A stretch of 64,000 nucleotides of DNA from UBA3006 sp031401235 (GTDB taxonomy: Bacteria; Actinomycetota; Acidimicrobiia; Acidimicrobiales; Ilumatobacteraceae), in assembly GCA_031401235.1 (NCBI GenBank), contig JANNRJ010000039.1, positions 25,581-89,580 on the forward strand. Reading direction: 5' to 3'. Made by a program: the position numbers and the translations under genes. This document shows, one piece after another, positions 53,378 through 62,002 of the stretch. The notes under the pieces were generated by a model. The model made no database searches. It was not told the origin of the DNA and saw nothing but the letters and a program-made list of their open reading frames with translations. Each line of letters starts with the position of its first letter. The stretch's first letter is position 1.

Positions 53378-54350
53378 TATCGATAACAATCTTGCCAATA
53401 TTCGCGTTTGATTCCATATACGTGTGTGCCTCGGCAATTTGATCAAACGCAATACGCCGATCTATTACCGGTTTGAGCGCATCGGATTCGAATAGCGGCA
53501 ACATCTCGGCAATAAATCGCTGAGTAATCGCAATCTTTTCTTCCAGCGGGCGTGCTCGCAACAAGGTCCCAGATAATTTGCCTCGTTTAGCCATCATGGC
53601 GCCAACATTGAATGGCGTGGTCCCACCACCCATCAATCCAACCTGAACAATGTGTCCCTTAAGTGCCAGGGCCGAAACATTGCGATTCAGATAGTCGCCA
53701 CCGATCACATCGAGAATTGCGTCAACACCCCGACCGCCAGTTTCCACTTTGACAGATTCCACAAAATCGCCACTTGAATAATCGACCACCGCATCGGCAC
53801 CGAGTGCCCGACATGCCGATACTTTGCCGGTCGAACACGTGACAATTACCCGAGCTCCAATTGCTTTACCGATTTGAATTGCCGCCGTTCCGACACCCGA
53901 TGCCCCAGCATGAACGAGTGCCCACCTTCCCGATGTGAGACCGCCTTGCACAACAAGTGCATCCCAAGCGGTGATGAATACTTCTGGAATGGCAGCGGCA
54001 TCAGCCAATCCAACTTGAATCGGTACCGCCATTGCTTGTCGTTCGTGGACAACGAGTTGTTCGGCATACCCCCCTCCACTGACGATTCCCATTACTTCGT
54101 CACCGTTGCGCCACTGACGAACACGATCGCCGGCGCCAATGACCACACCAGCAAATTCCAGGCCGGGTACTTCATATTCATCGGGAAATGGATTGGGATA
54201 GAAACCCATTCGCTGCAAGGTGTCGGCGCGATTCAAACTTGTTGCTCGAACCCGCACAAGAATTTCCTCTGCACCTGGTTGCGGCGCAGGAATTTCTTCG
54301 ATCCCCAAAACCTCTGGTCCACCGTGTGCTCGAAGAACTACTGCACGCAT
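53367..54350 (-). CDS. NAD(P)H:quinone oxidoreductase (PIG3/QOR type)
   Basis: A 327-residue medium-chain dehydrogenase without the zinc ligands. It has RAHGGPEVLGIEEIP, the substrate region SLNRADTLQRMGFYP, LVHAGASGVGTAAIQIGKAIGA as the NADPH site near residue 145, and IVQVGLMGG. These match the TP53I3 (PIG3)-like quinone oxidoreductases. The ATG at 54350 has AAGGAG 8 nt upstream, better than the GTG at 54359. It follows icd after 36 nt and may be co-transcribed with it. Confidence 0.9.
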   Translation of the reverse strand: MRAVVLRAHGGPEVLGIEEIPAPQPGAEEILVRVRATSLNRADTLQRMGFYPNPFPDEYEVPGLEFAGVVIGAGDRVRQWRNGDEVMGIVSGGGYAEQLVVHERQAMAVPIQVGLADAAAIPEVFITAWDALVVQGGLTSGRWALVHAGASGVGTAAIQIGKAIGARVIVTCSTGKVSACRALGADAVVDYSSGDFVESVKVETGGRGVDAILDVIGGDYLNRNVSALALKGHIVQVGLMGGGTTPFNVGAMMAKRGKLSGTLLRARPLEEKIAITQRFIAEMLPLFESDALKPVIDRRIAFDQIAEAHTYMESNANIGKIVIDINE

Positions 54351-54386
54351 AGGTTCCACTCCTTCAGATATCTCAATAGGAAACGA

Positions 54387-55607
54387 CTATTTCGCCATTT
54401 CCTGTTTCAGTCGGGAGTCAAGAGCTTGGAGAAATTCTTCCGTGGTGAGCCACGGCTCATCTGGGCCGATAAGTGACGAAAGATCTTTCGTCATCTGACC
54501 GCTCTCCACCGTATCGACACAAACCTTTTCAACTGCTTCGGCAAATTTGATGACTTCTGGTGTGTTATCGAGCTTGCCGCGATGTTCGAGACCACGTGTC
54601 CAGGCAAAGATCGATGCGATTGGGTTCGTGGACGTTTTCTTGCCGGCTAGATGATTGCGATAGTGACGCGTCACTGTTCCATGCGCGGCTTCCGACTCCA
54701 TTACCTGACCATTGGGCGTCAAAAGCACCGAGGTCATGAGTCCAAGCGATCCATATCCTTGCGCCACCGTGTCGGATTGCACATCGCCGTCATAGTTTTT
54801 GCAAGCCCAGACATAACCACCCTCCCACTTCAACATGCAGGCAACCATGTCATCAATAAGGCGGTGCTCGTAGGTAAGACCCTGTTTCTCAAATGCAACC
54901 TTGAACTCGGTATCGAACACGTGTTGAAATAGGTCTTTGAATTGTCCGTCATAGGCCTTCAAGATGGTGTTCTTGGTGCTCAAGTACACCGGATAGTTGC
55001 GTTGCAGCGCATAGTTCATCGTCGCCCGAGCAAAATTTTGAATCGAGTCATCGAAGTTGTACATACCCATGACGACGCCAGAACCCGAGAAGTCGGCGAC
55101 TTTCATTTCCATAGGCTTGCTGCCATCTTTTGGCTCAAATGTGAGGGTGACAGTGCCGGGACCAGGAACTTTGAAATCGGTAGCACGGTATTGGTCACCA
55201 AATGCGTGCCGGGCGATCACGATCGGCTTTGTCCAGTGCGGTACAAGTTTGGGTACGTTTCGACAGATAATTGGTTCGCGAAACACAACGCCATCCAAAA
55301 TGTTACGAATCGTTCCGTTGGGCGACTTCCACATTTGTTTGAGGTTGAACTCCTTGACACGTGCTTCATCGGGCGTGATCGTCGCGCACTTCACGCCTAC
55401 CCCATGCTTCAAGATCGCATTTGCCGCGTCAATGGTGACTTGATCGTCGGTCTTGTCGCGATATTCAATCCCGAGGTCGTAATACTCCAACTCGATATCC
55501 AAGTACGGAAGGATCAATTGATCTTTGATGTAACTCCAGATAATGCGTGTCATCTCGTCGCCATCGAGTTCGACGACCGGGTTCGCTACCTTGATCTTTG
55601 ATGCCAT
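54387..55607 (-). CDS. icd: NADP-dependent isocitrate dehydrogenase (IDH1-like)
   Basis: Icd oxidises isocitrate to 2-oxoglutarate and makes NADPH. The 406-residue protein is of the homodimeric, eukaryote-like subfamily: NPVVELDGDEMTRIIW at the start, KSPNGTIRNILDG (isocitrate Ser/Asn/Arg), ENYDGDVQSD-type motif as KNYDGDVQSDTVAQGYG, and AAHGTVTRHY near the NADP site. The ATG at 55607 has GAGGAG 7 nt upstream; a longer frame to 55643 would run through the regulatory motif and is rejected. The tandem TACAAGT motif at 55621-55638 links it to gntR/acn. Confidence 0.95.
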   Translation of the reverse strand: MASKIKVANPVVELDGDEMTRIIWSYIKDQLILPYLDIELEYYDLGIEYRDKTDDQVTIDAANAILKHGVGVKCATITPDEARVKEFNLKQMWKSPNGTIRNILDGVVFREPIICRNVPKLVPHWTKPIVIARHAFGDQYRATDFKVPGPGTVTLTFEPKDGSKPMEMKVADFSGSGVVMGMYNFDDSIQNFARATMNYALQRNYPVYLSTKNTILKAYDGQFKDLFQHVFDTEFKVAFEKQGLTYEHRLIDDMVACMLKWEGGYVWACKNYDGDVQSDTVAQGYGSLGLMTSVLLTPNGQVMESEAAHGTVTRHYRNHLAGKKTSTNPIASIFAWTRGLEHRGKLDNTPEVIKFAEAVEKVCVDTVESGQMTKDLSSLIGPDEPWLTTEEFLQALDSRLKQEMAK

Positions 55608-55620
55608 GTTTGGGCTCCTC

Positions 55621-55638
55621 ACTTGTATCTGACTTGTA
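55621..55638 (-). promoter_or_regulatory. Tandem operator-like motif before icd
   Basis: On the minus strand TACAAGT-CAGA-TACAAGT, the same two heptamers at the same 11-bp spacing as before gntR/acn; only the 4-nt spacer differs. It lies 14 nt upstream of the icd ATG, next to the GAGGAG ribosome binding site. On the plus strand it is followed by CAATAGCCCACA, against CATAGCCCACA at the other site. Confidence 0.65.
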
Positions 55639-55656
55639 CACAATAGCCCACAGCCC

Positions 55657-55662
55657 TACGAT
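55657..55662 (+). promoter_or_regulatory. -10 box of the acyl-CoA dehydrogenase gene
   Basis: TACGAT ends 6 nt before the GTG at 55669. Confidence 0.45.
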
Positions 55663-55668
55663 CAGGAC

Positions 55669-56790
55669 GTGGATTTCGCCTGGACTTCTGAGCAGATAGA
55701 TCTTCGCCATCAAGCCCACCAAGTGGCCAAGGATGCCGTATCTCGGTTTGGCAAACACAACGACACTTGGATGAATGGTTACTCCAAAGAGTTTTCGCGA
55801 GAACTTGCCTCACGCGGATGGATTGGCATGACCTGGCCGACCGAATTTGGTGGCGGTGGCCGACCGGCTATCGATCGACTCATCGTGTTTGAGGAAATGA
55901 TCACTCTCGGTGCCCCAATTGCGGCCTCATGGTTTGGAGATCGCCAAATGGGCCCGTCGCTGATTGCCTTCGGCACCTCCGAGCAACAGAAGCGATTTTT
56001 ACCCGGCATCATTTCCGGCATTGCAACGTGGTGCATCGGCATGAGCGAACCGAATTCGGGAAGTGATCTTGCATCCATATCCACATCGGCCGTGTTGGAC
56101 GGCGATGAATGGCTTATCAATGGACAAAAGATCTGGACCAGTTTTGCCGCGATCGCCGACTATTGCTACCTCGTATGCCGCACCAGCAACGATGGTCCTC
56201 CGCACGCTGGAATCAGCGAAATTATCGTGCCGATGAATACGCCGGGTATTGATATTCGTCCGATCAAAGATCTCACCACCAATAAACACTTCTGCGAAGT
56301 TTTTTATACCGATGTCCGTGTCCCCAAGCACAATTTGGTCGGCCACCCAGGTGCTGCTTTCAAGCAAACCATGCGTCAATTGGAATATGAGCGCGGCGGT
56401 ATCGATCGCTTGATGTCGAATCGCGCCTTATATGACCAAGCATTGGCCCGAGCCGACAAAACTGATCCACTTATTCGTCAAGAAATAGCTGCCCTCGAAA
56501 CTGGCTACCGGATTGGACGAATCTTGGTCATTAGAGAGTCACTAAAGCAAGCGCCGGTCGGATTTTCGGCGGCAACAAAGTGTTTCTGCACGGAACACGA
56601 ATGGCGCGTGGCCCAATTTGTTTCCAAGGTGTTCGGCGCACAGGCAATGCTATGGAACGATCTCAGCGAAGGTGTCTGCTATGCGCCCGCCTACACAATC
56701 ATGGGTGGCACAGCAAATGTGATGCGCAATATTCTCGGCGAACGCGTCCTCGGATTGCCCAAGGAACCTCCAGTACTTAATCTGAAATAG
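55669..56790 (+). CDS. Acyl-CoA dehydrogenase
   Basis: A 373-residue flavoprotein dehydrogenating acyl-CoA thioesters. Landmarks are WPTEFGGGGRP, CIGMSEPNSGSDLAS, WLINGQKIWTSFAAIADYCYL, GAAFKQTMRQLEYERGG and the terminal IMGGTANVMRNILGERVLGLP. The residue in the usual place of the catalytic Glu near the C-terminal motif is not obvious, as in several ACAD subfamilies that use an earlier Glu. The substrate is unknown. The start is a GTG without ribosome binding site. It is divergent from icd and followed 9 nt later by the alkylsulfatase-like gene. Confidence 0.9.
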   Translation: MDFAWTSEQIDLRHQAHQVAKDAVSRFGKHNDTWMNGYSKEFSRELASRGWIGMTWPTEFGGGGRPAIDRLIVFEEMITLGAPIAASWFGDRQMGPSLIAFGTSEQQKRFLPGIISGIATWCIGMSEPNSGSDLASISTSAVLDGDEWLINGQKIWTSFAAIADYCYLVCRTSNDGPPHAGISEIIVPMNTPGIDIRPIKDLTTNKHFCEVFYTDVRVPKHNLVGHPGAAFKQTMRQLEYERGGIDRLMSNRALYDQALARADKTDPLIRQEIAALETGYRIGRILVIRESLKQAPVGFSAATKCFCTEHEWRVAQFVSKVFGAQAMLWNDLSEGVCYAPAYTIMGGTANVMRNILGERVLGLPKEPPVLNLK

Positions 56791-56799
56791 GGTGGCATT

Positions 56800-58092
56800 A
56801 TGCATCCACTTGAATTGTCCACAAAAGTGATCGACAGCGGCGTTATCGATCAAGCCCTCAACCGAGTCACCAACGAACTTTCCGAATTGGCACCGGATCT
56901 TGCCATTGTTGAAAGTTTCAGCCACAGCGTGGCATGGGATTCGGGTGACGGTGTGGTGTGCTTCGATGCCTCGGGTGTTGGTAGCGGCGGCAAGGTTGTT
57001 CAGTCGATTCGTGGTTGGCGATCAAACCCCATCAACACACTTGTGTACACCCACGGACATGCCGATCACGTTGGCGGAAGTGGTGCCTTTGCCGCCGACG
57101 CCACATCGCGTGGCCACATCCGTCCACACGTGATCGGACATGAAAAGGTCCGCGATCGCTTGGATCGATATACCGCGACAAGTGACTGGAACCTGATCAT
57201 TAATCAGCGACAATTCGGCGGTATCAGTTCGGACATGGGCCTGCACATCGGATCGTCGGCGCAATCGTTTCTCCCCCTCAACACACTTCGACCAGACGAA
57301 GTATTCCAATCAACGCACAGTTTCACCGCCGGTAACACTTCAGTTGAACTGCATCATGCTCGCGGCGAAACAGACGATCACTTATGGGCCTGGTTTCCCC
57401 AAAAGAAATGGCTATTTTCCGGCGACTTCGTGATTTGGAATTTTCCCAATGCTGGCAATCCGCAAAAAGTTCAACGATACGCATTGGAGTGGGCTCAAGC
57501 GTTGCGCCGGATGATCGCCCAAGGCCCGGAGTTGCTCGTACCAGCACATGGTTTACCGATTGAAGGCAAAGCACGAATTGCCAGCGTGTTGGATGACATC
57601 GCCTCGTCACTGGAAACGCTTGTCGCTCAAGTTATTGAAATGATGAACGCAGGCGCGACCCTTGACATGATCATTCACACCGTCAAAGTGCCACAACAAA
57701 TTCTCGACAAACCGTACTTACGACCGTATTATGACGAGCCCGAATTCGTGGTCCGAAATATCTGGCGTCTCTACGGTGGCTGGTGGGATGGCGCCGCCTC
57801 GCGACTCAAGCCGGCCCCAGATGTCGCAGTCGCGGCCGAACTCGCTCACCTTGCCGGTGGCGCGGAAGTTTTGATGCGACGTGCCGTTGAACTAATGAAC
57901 TCGGGCGAGATTCGATTGGCATGTCATCTCGCCGATCTTGCCGGCTGGGCGGCGCCTGATGACGCGGCAATTCACGCCGATCGTGCAACCGTATATGACA
58001 AACGTCGCGAAGTTGAGATGTCGTTGATGAGTAAGGGAATCTATAAGGCTGCGGCCCGCGAATCTGAAGCAGTGGTCAACAGAAAGGAATAG
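56800..58092 (+). CDS. Alkylsulfatase-like metallo-beta-lactamase-fold hydrolase
   Basis: A 430-residue protein. The zinc motif HGHADHVGGSGAF is at residue about 84; further metal ligands are in HHARGETDDHLWAW and LFSGDFVIW, and LLVPAHGLPIEG completes the fold. The C-terminal part (about 290-415), with WRLYGGWWDG, AAELAHLAGG and LACHLADLAGWAAPDDA, matches the dimerisation domain of SdsA1-like alkyl sulfatases. The sterol-carrier-like third domain of full alkylsulfatases is missing, so it is a shorter member. No signal peptide is seen, so it probably acts in the cytoplasm. Co-directional with the acyl-CoA dehydrogenase, suggesting use of released alcohols or acids (inference). Confidence 0.87.
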   Translation: MHPLELSTKVIDSGVIDQALNRVTNELSELAPDLAIVESFSHSVAWDSGDGVVCFDASGVGSGGKVVQSIRGWRSNPINTLVYTHGHADHVGGSGAFAADATSRGHIRPHVIGHEKVRDRLDRYTATSDWNLIINQRQFGGISSDMGLHIGSSAQSFLPLNTLRPDEVFQSTHSFTAGNTSVELHHARGETDDHLWAWFPQKKWLFSGDFVIWNFPNAGNPQKVQRYALEWAQALRRMIAQGPELLVPAHGLPIEGKARIASVLDDIASSLETLVAQVIEMMNAGATLDMIIHTVKVPQQILDKPYLRPYYDEPEFVVRNIWRLYGGWWDGAASRLKPAPDVAVAAELAHLAGGAEVLMRRAVELMNSGEIRLACHLADLAGWAAPDDAAIHADRATVYDKRREVEMSLMSKGIYKAAARESEAVVNRKE

Positions 58093-58101
58093 AGTTCGAT
58101 C

Positions 58102-59265
58102 ATGAGGCGAGGACTGGTGAAAAGGTCCGTCGCCACGCTGTATTTGAGCGTCCTGTTAACTGCGAGTCTCATCTCGCCAGCAAACGGAATTATCGGCGGA
58201 GTACCAGACACAACATCGAACAATATTGTCGTCAGATTGGTACGTCCTTCAGGGTATTACTGTTCCGGAACGCTTGTGGCACGGACATGGGTGTTGACGG
58301 CTGCCCACTGCCTTGCGGATAGTTCGGGCCAATTGTTTGGCGACCTATCAAACGCCGTTGTAGCCACAGCAGATGGCATTGCGGGTCGCAGCGGGGCCAT
58401 CTCAAAAGTGTTGGCCGTTGTCGCCCATCCAGACTATAACCCCTCGACTTTTGTCAACGATATTGGATTGATCCAAGTCAATGACGTCTTCGGCGATGTC
58501 TATGCTGAACTTGCGACTGCAGATGAACTGAAAGCGGTTGAAGATACTTTTTCAACTGGAATTGCCTCGGGCTTTGGCAGAACAACTCAGAATGGCTCTG
58601 GGACGAGTTCGCCACTGGAAGTGAAATTGGCCTTGTTGGCACAAAACTATTGCCGTTCGAATTGGTCCTATAACAGCCCATACGAATTTACGTATGTTTG
58701 TGCCCAGGTTTCGACTACGTCAACAACTTGTCAAGGTGACAGCGGTGGTCCGCTGTTTGTCATTGCCGGCGGAACTCGACGAGTGGCTGGGATCACCAGT
58801 TTTGGTGCGATCCGATGCGGCGAAAGTTACTCGGTATTCACTCGGGCTTCGAGTTATCTCCCATTCCTTCAGAGTTATGGTATTGGCACCCCAGATGTCG
58901 TAATTCCGGAACTGCCAGCGCTACCACCACTGAGTGTTGTTGTTGCCGCTCCCGTTCTCCCGAGTATGCCTGGAACACCCAATGCTCCGCTCCCGAAGTT
59001 CATTACCACAAGAATTTTTCAACTCGTATTGGATAGTGCTGGTTCGAATCGATGCGTATGGGATATAGACGGTCCGCAAGCCCTTCGCGGCTACAAAGTA
59101 AGTATCTATTTAAAGAAAGTGGCGACGAAGCCAACATTCCGCAAAGTCTTGAATGAGTTTGGTGATACAACTGGGGTGTTTAAGATGTCGTGCCGAAATG
59201 TACGCACGGCTGGAGTCTTCATAACTACAGAAAGTTCTGGCGTACGAACCAGGGTTCCAGAATGA
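58102..59265 (+). CDS. Secreted S1-family serine protease
   Basis: A 387-residue exported protease. After a signal peptide the mature chain begins near IIGGVPDTTSNN (residue about 30), the usual activated N-terminus. The catalytic triad is His69 (TAAHC), Asp120 (NDIGLIQV) and Ser214 (CQGDSGGP). The specificity position six residues before the serine is Thr, not Asp, so trypsin-like preference for Arg/Lys is not supported. Residues about 265-387 form a Pro-rich linker and a C-terminal domain with two cysteines that I do not recognise. The stop overlaps the ATG of the next exported protein (ATGA). Confidence 0.92.
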   Translation: MRRGLVKRSVATLYLSVLLTASLISPANGIIGGVPDTTSNNIVVRLVRPSGYYCSGTLVARTWVLTAAHCLADSSGQLFGDLSNAVVATADGIAGRSGAISKVLAVVAHPDYNPSTFVNDIGLIQVNDVFGDVYAELATADELKAVEDTFSTGIASGFGRTTQNGSGTSSPLEVKLALLAQNYCRSNWSYNSPYEFTYVCAQVSTTSTTCQGDSGGPLFVIAGGTRRVAGITSFGAIRCGESYSVFTRASSYLPFLQSYGIGTPDVVIPELPALPPLSVVVAAPVLPSMPGTPNAPLPKFITTRIFQLVLDSAGSNRCVWDIDGPQALRGYKVSIYLKKVATKPTFRKVLNEFGDTTGVFKMSCRNVRTAGVFITTESSGVRTRVPE

Positions 59266-60497
59266 AACGACAACTTCGAAAGCGCTCCAAGGGGATGCCT
59301 CTTGCCGTGTTGCTTCTCCTGTTGCCGATGATGTCACTGATTCCTGCCAGCAGTGCCAGCGCGAGCAAAACGTATGAAATCTTTTCCGTCTACGACTCCA
59401 GCGACGGCCGAACCGACCCCAATTACGATTTGAGCTATATCTCCGTAGCCGAATGGTCCGAATATCCGGGCGACATTTTTTTCTATTTGTTCTTTGAAAC
59501 CCAAATTACACGGTTCATGTTCAACGACGGTCGAGGTTCGTGGGGCGGAATATTTCTTGACACGAACTTTGACGGCAACGACGACATCAGTATCGTGACG
59601 AATGATCAGACCTACCCACTCAACAATACGCTGGTTTCGGCGTACGCGGAGATCAACGGTCGAAGTTCCGGCTGCACCGCCAAGACGTTTAGCAACATCA
59701 ATGAATCGGCCTATTGGATTGGATTCAAAGTCAGTAAATCTTGCCTTGGTCTTCCGAGTTCATTTAATGTTCAGGGATACGCCGACTACACAGCGGACGA
59801 TAACTTGGGATTCGATTACGCACCCGAGACACCTATGAAGTTCAACTTTTCAAGTGGCACAACAACTACAACGACGACTGTTCCCGGAGTCCAGGTGCCG
59901 AACGCCCCGTCCTCGTTGGCTATCACCGCAACTTCGGACAGTTCTTTGCACCTGACATGGATCGATAACTCGACGAACGAGGATGGTTTCCTCATTCAAC
60001 GAAATGATCTCCCGGTTGCGGCCGGCACAAGTACCATAAACTGGCCATACAAGACTGCCGCCAACAAAGCCTTCTGGGATGTGACAGGACTGGCCAAAGG
60101 TGTGCGCTACTGCTTTGCGATTTCCGCCTACAACACGGCTGGCGTATCGAATCCCACCGATTCGGGATGCATTGATTTTGTTGGAGGAACAACCTCGACA
60201 ATCGTCGGCATCGCGGCGCCCCAACTTACGTGCGACGCCACGCGGGGGAAAAAGTCTGGCACAACGATTGCGCTCACTGTTCAAGCAGGAAGCGCGAACG
60301 CTGGTCGGAAACTTTCCTTCGAAGCCTACATCAGTGGAAAGTGGCTGACCTTCGGTTCGGCTCGCGTGACGGCCACTGGTGTCGCAACTCTGAAGGCCAA
60401 AGTGTCGGTGGTTAAAACAAAAGGCGTCATTACGATTCGAGCGACTCAAGGCTCTCGTTTCATTTGCGAAGGAGATCTGAGCGGACTTGCGCGTTAG
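59262..60497 (+). CDS. Secreted protein with fibronectin type III domain
   Basis: A 411-residue exported protein. The N-terminus is MKRQLRKRSKG with a hydrophobic core ending in SSASAS (cleavage about residue 36). The first domain (to about 195) has Asp-rich strands such as FLDTNFDGNDDIS, which resembles a calcium-binding loop, but I cannot name it. A Thr-rich linker (TTTTTTV) leads to an Fn3 domain (about 215-310: PSSLAITATSDSSLHLTW to GVRYCFAISAYNTAG), and a C-terminal beta domain follows. The start overlaps the protease stop, so the two are probably made together. Co-export may indicate a shared role at the cell surface. Confidence 0.82.
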   Translation: MKRQLRKRSKGMPLAVLLLLLPMMSLIPASSASASKTYEIFSVYDSSDGRTDPNYDLSYISVAEWSEYPGDIFFYLFFETQITRFMFNDGRGSWGGIFLDTNFDGNDDISIVTNDQTYPLNNTLVSAYAEINGRSSGCTAKTFSNINESAYWIGFKVSKSCLGLPSSFNVQGYADYTADDNLGFDYAPETPMKFNFSSGTTTTTTTVPGVQVPNAPSSLAITATSDSSLHLTWIDNSTNEDGFLIQRNDLPVAAGTSTINWPYKTAANKAFWDVTGLAKGVRYCFAISAYNTAGVSNPTDSGCIDFVGGTTSTIVGIAAPQLTCDATRGKKSGTTIALTVQAGSANAGRKLSFEAYISGKWLTFGSARVTATGVATLKAKVSVVKTKGVITIRATQGSRFICEGDLSGLAR

Positions 60498-60543
60498 ATT
60501 CCGCGAAATCAATTTCGGGCAGTCGGTAATCTTGCAGTCGCGT

Positions 60544-61188
60544 TTACTTAGGCTTCTGGATCGCCTGATTGAGGCAACCCACAACATCGTCATCTGTGAC
60601 TTGCGTGAAGTTGGAATAAAACTGACCAACCGAGGAGAAATTCACTGGCGTGGCGACGCAAACGTACTCATCGGCGACACCTGCAAGATCTCGCTCCCAG
60701 TTTCGTGGGGCAACAGGTACGGCCAACACTATGTACGACGCTCCATGAGCGCGGGCCACTTGACACGCAACTCGCGCCGTTGATCCGGTGGCAATACCGT
60801 CGTCGACAATTACCACTGCACGGCCCATTAGTGAGACGAGTTCACGACCTGAGCGAAATAGTTCAACACGACGTTCGAGTTCAATTCGTTCGCGGGCCTC
60901 GATCCGCTCAATTTCATCCGCAGTTACACCGGTCAGTTGAACTACCTCGGCGTTCAACACGCGCACACCATTCTCTCCGATTGCCCCCATACCCAATTCT
61001 GGATGGGATGGGACGCCAAGTTTGCGAACAAGAATGACATCAAGAGGTGCGTTCAACGCTTTTGCCACCTCAGCCGCCACCGGAACACCTCCACGCGGTA
61101 GCCCAACGACGACAACATCTCTATCGAGCAAGTGCATTAGACGCCCAGCGAGACTGCGACCCCCATCAACTCGATCCACAAAAATCAC
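60544..61188 (-). CDS. Phosphoribosyltransferase family protein
   Basis: A 214-residue PRTase-fold protein. The PRPP loop VVIVDDGIATGSTARVA is near residue 123; GLPRGGVPVAAEVAKALNAPLDVILVRKLG is the N-terminal nucleotide part. This layout, with the long middle helix region (ERIEARERIELERR), fits the putative PRTases sometimes fused to dienelactone hydrolases or found in stress operons; the substrate is unknown. The GTG at 61188 has AGGA 7 nt upstream. Convergent with the Fn3 protein gene. Confidence 0.85.
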   Translation of the reverse strand: MIFVDRVDGGRSLAGRLMHLLDRDVVVVGLPRGGVPVAAEVAKALNAPLDVILVRKLGVPSHPELGMGAIGENGVRVLNAEVVQLTGVTADEIERIEARERIELERRVELFRSGRELVSLMGRAVVIVDDGIATGSTARVACQVARAHGASYIVLAVPVAPRNWERDLAGVADEYVCVATPVNFSSVGQFYSNFTQVTDDDVVGCLNQAIQKPK

Positions 61189-61237
61189 GACGACATCCTG
61201 TGACCAATTTGTTGTTGGCCGAAATTATCTCAACTAT

Positions 61238-61771
61238 TTATCCAAGTAATTTTCGGTGCTCGTACTCGAAAAACCGAAAATTGATCAGTGATCCGTTGCT
61301 GGCGAACGTAACTTCGTAGTCGATCCTGTCCATATACAGCGCACGATCGTAAGGAAACTCGTATCTCTGGGCAGGAAGCGAACCGGTATATGTGCCATCG
61401 CGGTCGGAATCGTGCAGAACTACGTGCCTGACTTGCGGCGTCGCGTCTACATAAGACGGATACGTTTCATCAAACTGCACTGTGTTGCCTTTGAATACAA
61501 AGTTGTAACTGATATCAAGGCAATTCGTACAGCTATCTAGCACGGTGCCCGTCCCAGCGACCGGTGCCCACACTGGTCCCCATAAGGTGTAGCCGCCTTG
61601 TCCTGAGCCGTCCCAGTTGACCTCGATAATGAGAAAGAGCGGAATGCCGTTGCTTTTCCCACCAATAGCTATTCCTCGTGCCGTAGACGCCATTGCAGGA
61701 CCGACCGTCGAGATACCGACGAGTAATCCTGCCAACGCGACAGACTTCAAGAGACTTCGTAATCGGATCAA
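61238..61771 (-). CDS. Exported protein of unknown function
   Basis: A 177-residue protein with a clear signal peptide (RLRSLLKSVALAGLLVG, cleavage near AMAS, residue about 29). The mature part is beta-rich and contains two cysteines close together (DSCTNCLDI) and two short acidic loops (DSDRDGTYTG) that could bind calcium. No known family is recognised. The start is a TTG at 61771 with GAGG 6 nt upstream. About 50 bp separate it from the phosphoribosyltransferase gene. Confidence 0.65.
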   Translation of the reverse strand: MIRLRSLLKSVALAGLLVGISTVGPAMASTARGIAIGGKSNGIPLFLIIEVNWDGSGQGGYTLWGPVWAPVAGTGTVLDSCTNCLDISYNFVFKGNTVQFDETYPSYVDATPQVRHVVLHDSDRDGTYTGSLPAQRYEFPYDRALYMDRIDYEVTFASNGSLINFRFFEYEHRKLLG

Positions 61772-61843
61772 GTTGGACCTCGCAATTTGTGAATCGCTAC
61801 TAATTGTACTAACCCCAGATCGTGTGAATGCAACATGCAGTTG

Positions 61844-61903
61844 TGGGCGCGACGGGGCTCGAACCCGCCACCTCCACCATGTCGAGGTGGCGCCCTACCA
61901 ACT
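61844..61903 (-). pseudogene. 3' remnant of tRNA-Val(GAC)
   Basis: Sixty bases match the discriminator-to-D-loop part of the intact tRNA-Val(GAC) at 63832-63904 with three mismatches: two in the T-arm/variable region and one in the D-arm. The match breaks at 61904, before the D-stem's 5' strand and the acceptor's 5' strand, so no cloverleaf can form. The orientation is the same as that of the intact gene. Confidence 0.85.
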
Positions 61904-61931
61904 AAGACGCTTCGCTCTTCGCCTTGTTTCT

Positions 61932-61972
61932 CTTGGTTGTTGCTCTCAGTTTATCACTTCGAGACAACCAAG
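61932..61972. repeat. Inverted repeat beside the tRNA remnant
   Basis: CTTGGTTGT (61932-61940) and ACAACCAAG (61964-61972), perfect 9-bp arms, with CTC / GAG also able to pair inside. The second arm runs into GGGACAGGCTCA (61972-61983), a 12-mer repeated at 63739-63750 near the intact tRNA. Confidence 0.5.
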
Positions 61973-62002
61973 GGACAGGCTCACTAAGCGCCCCAGAAAA
62001 AT

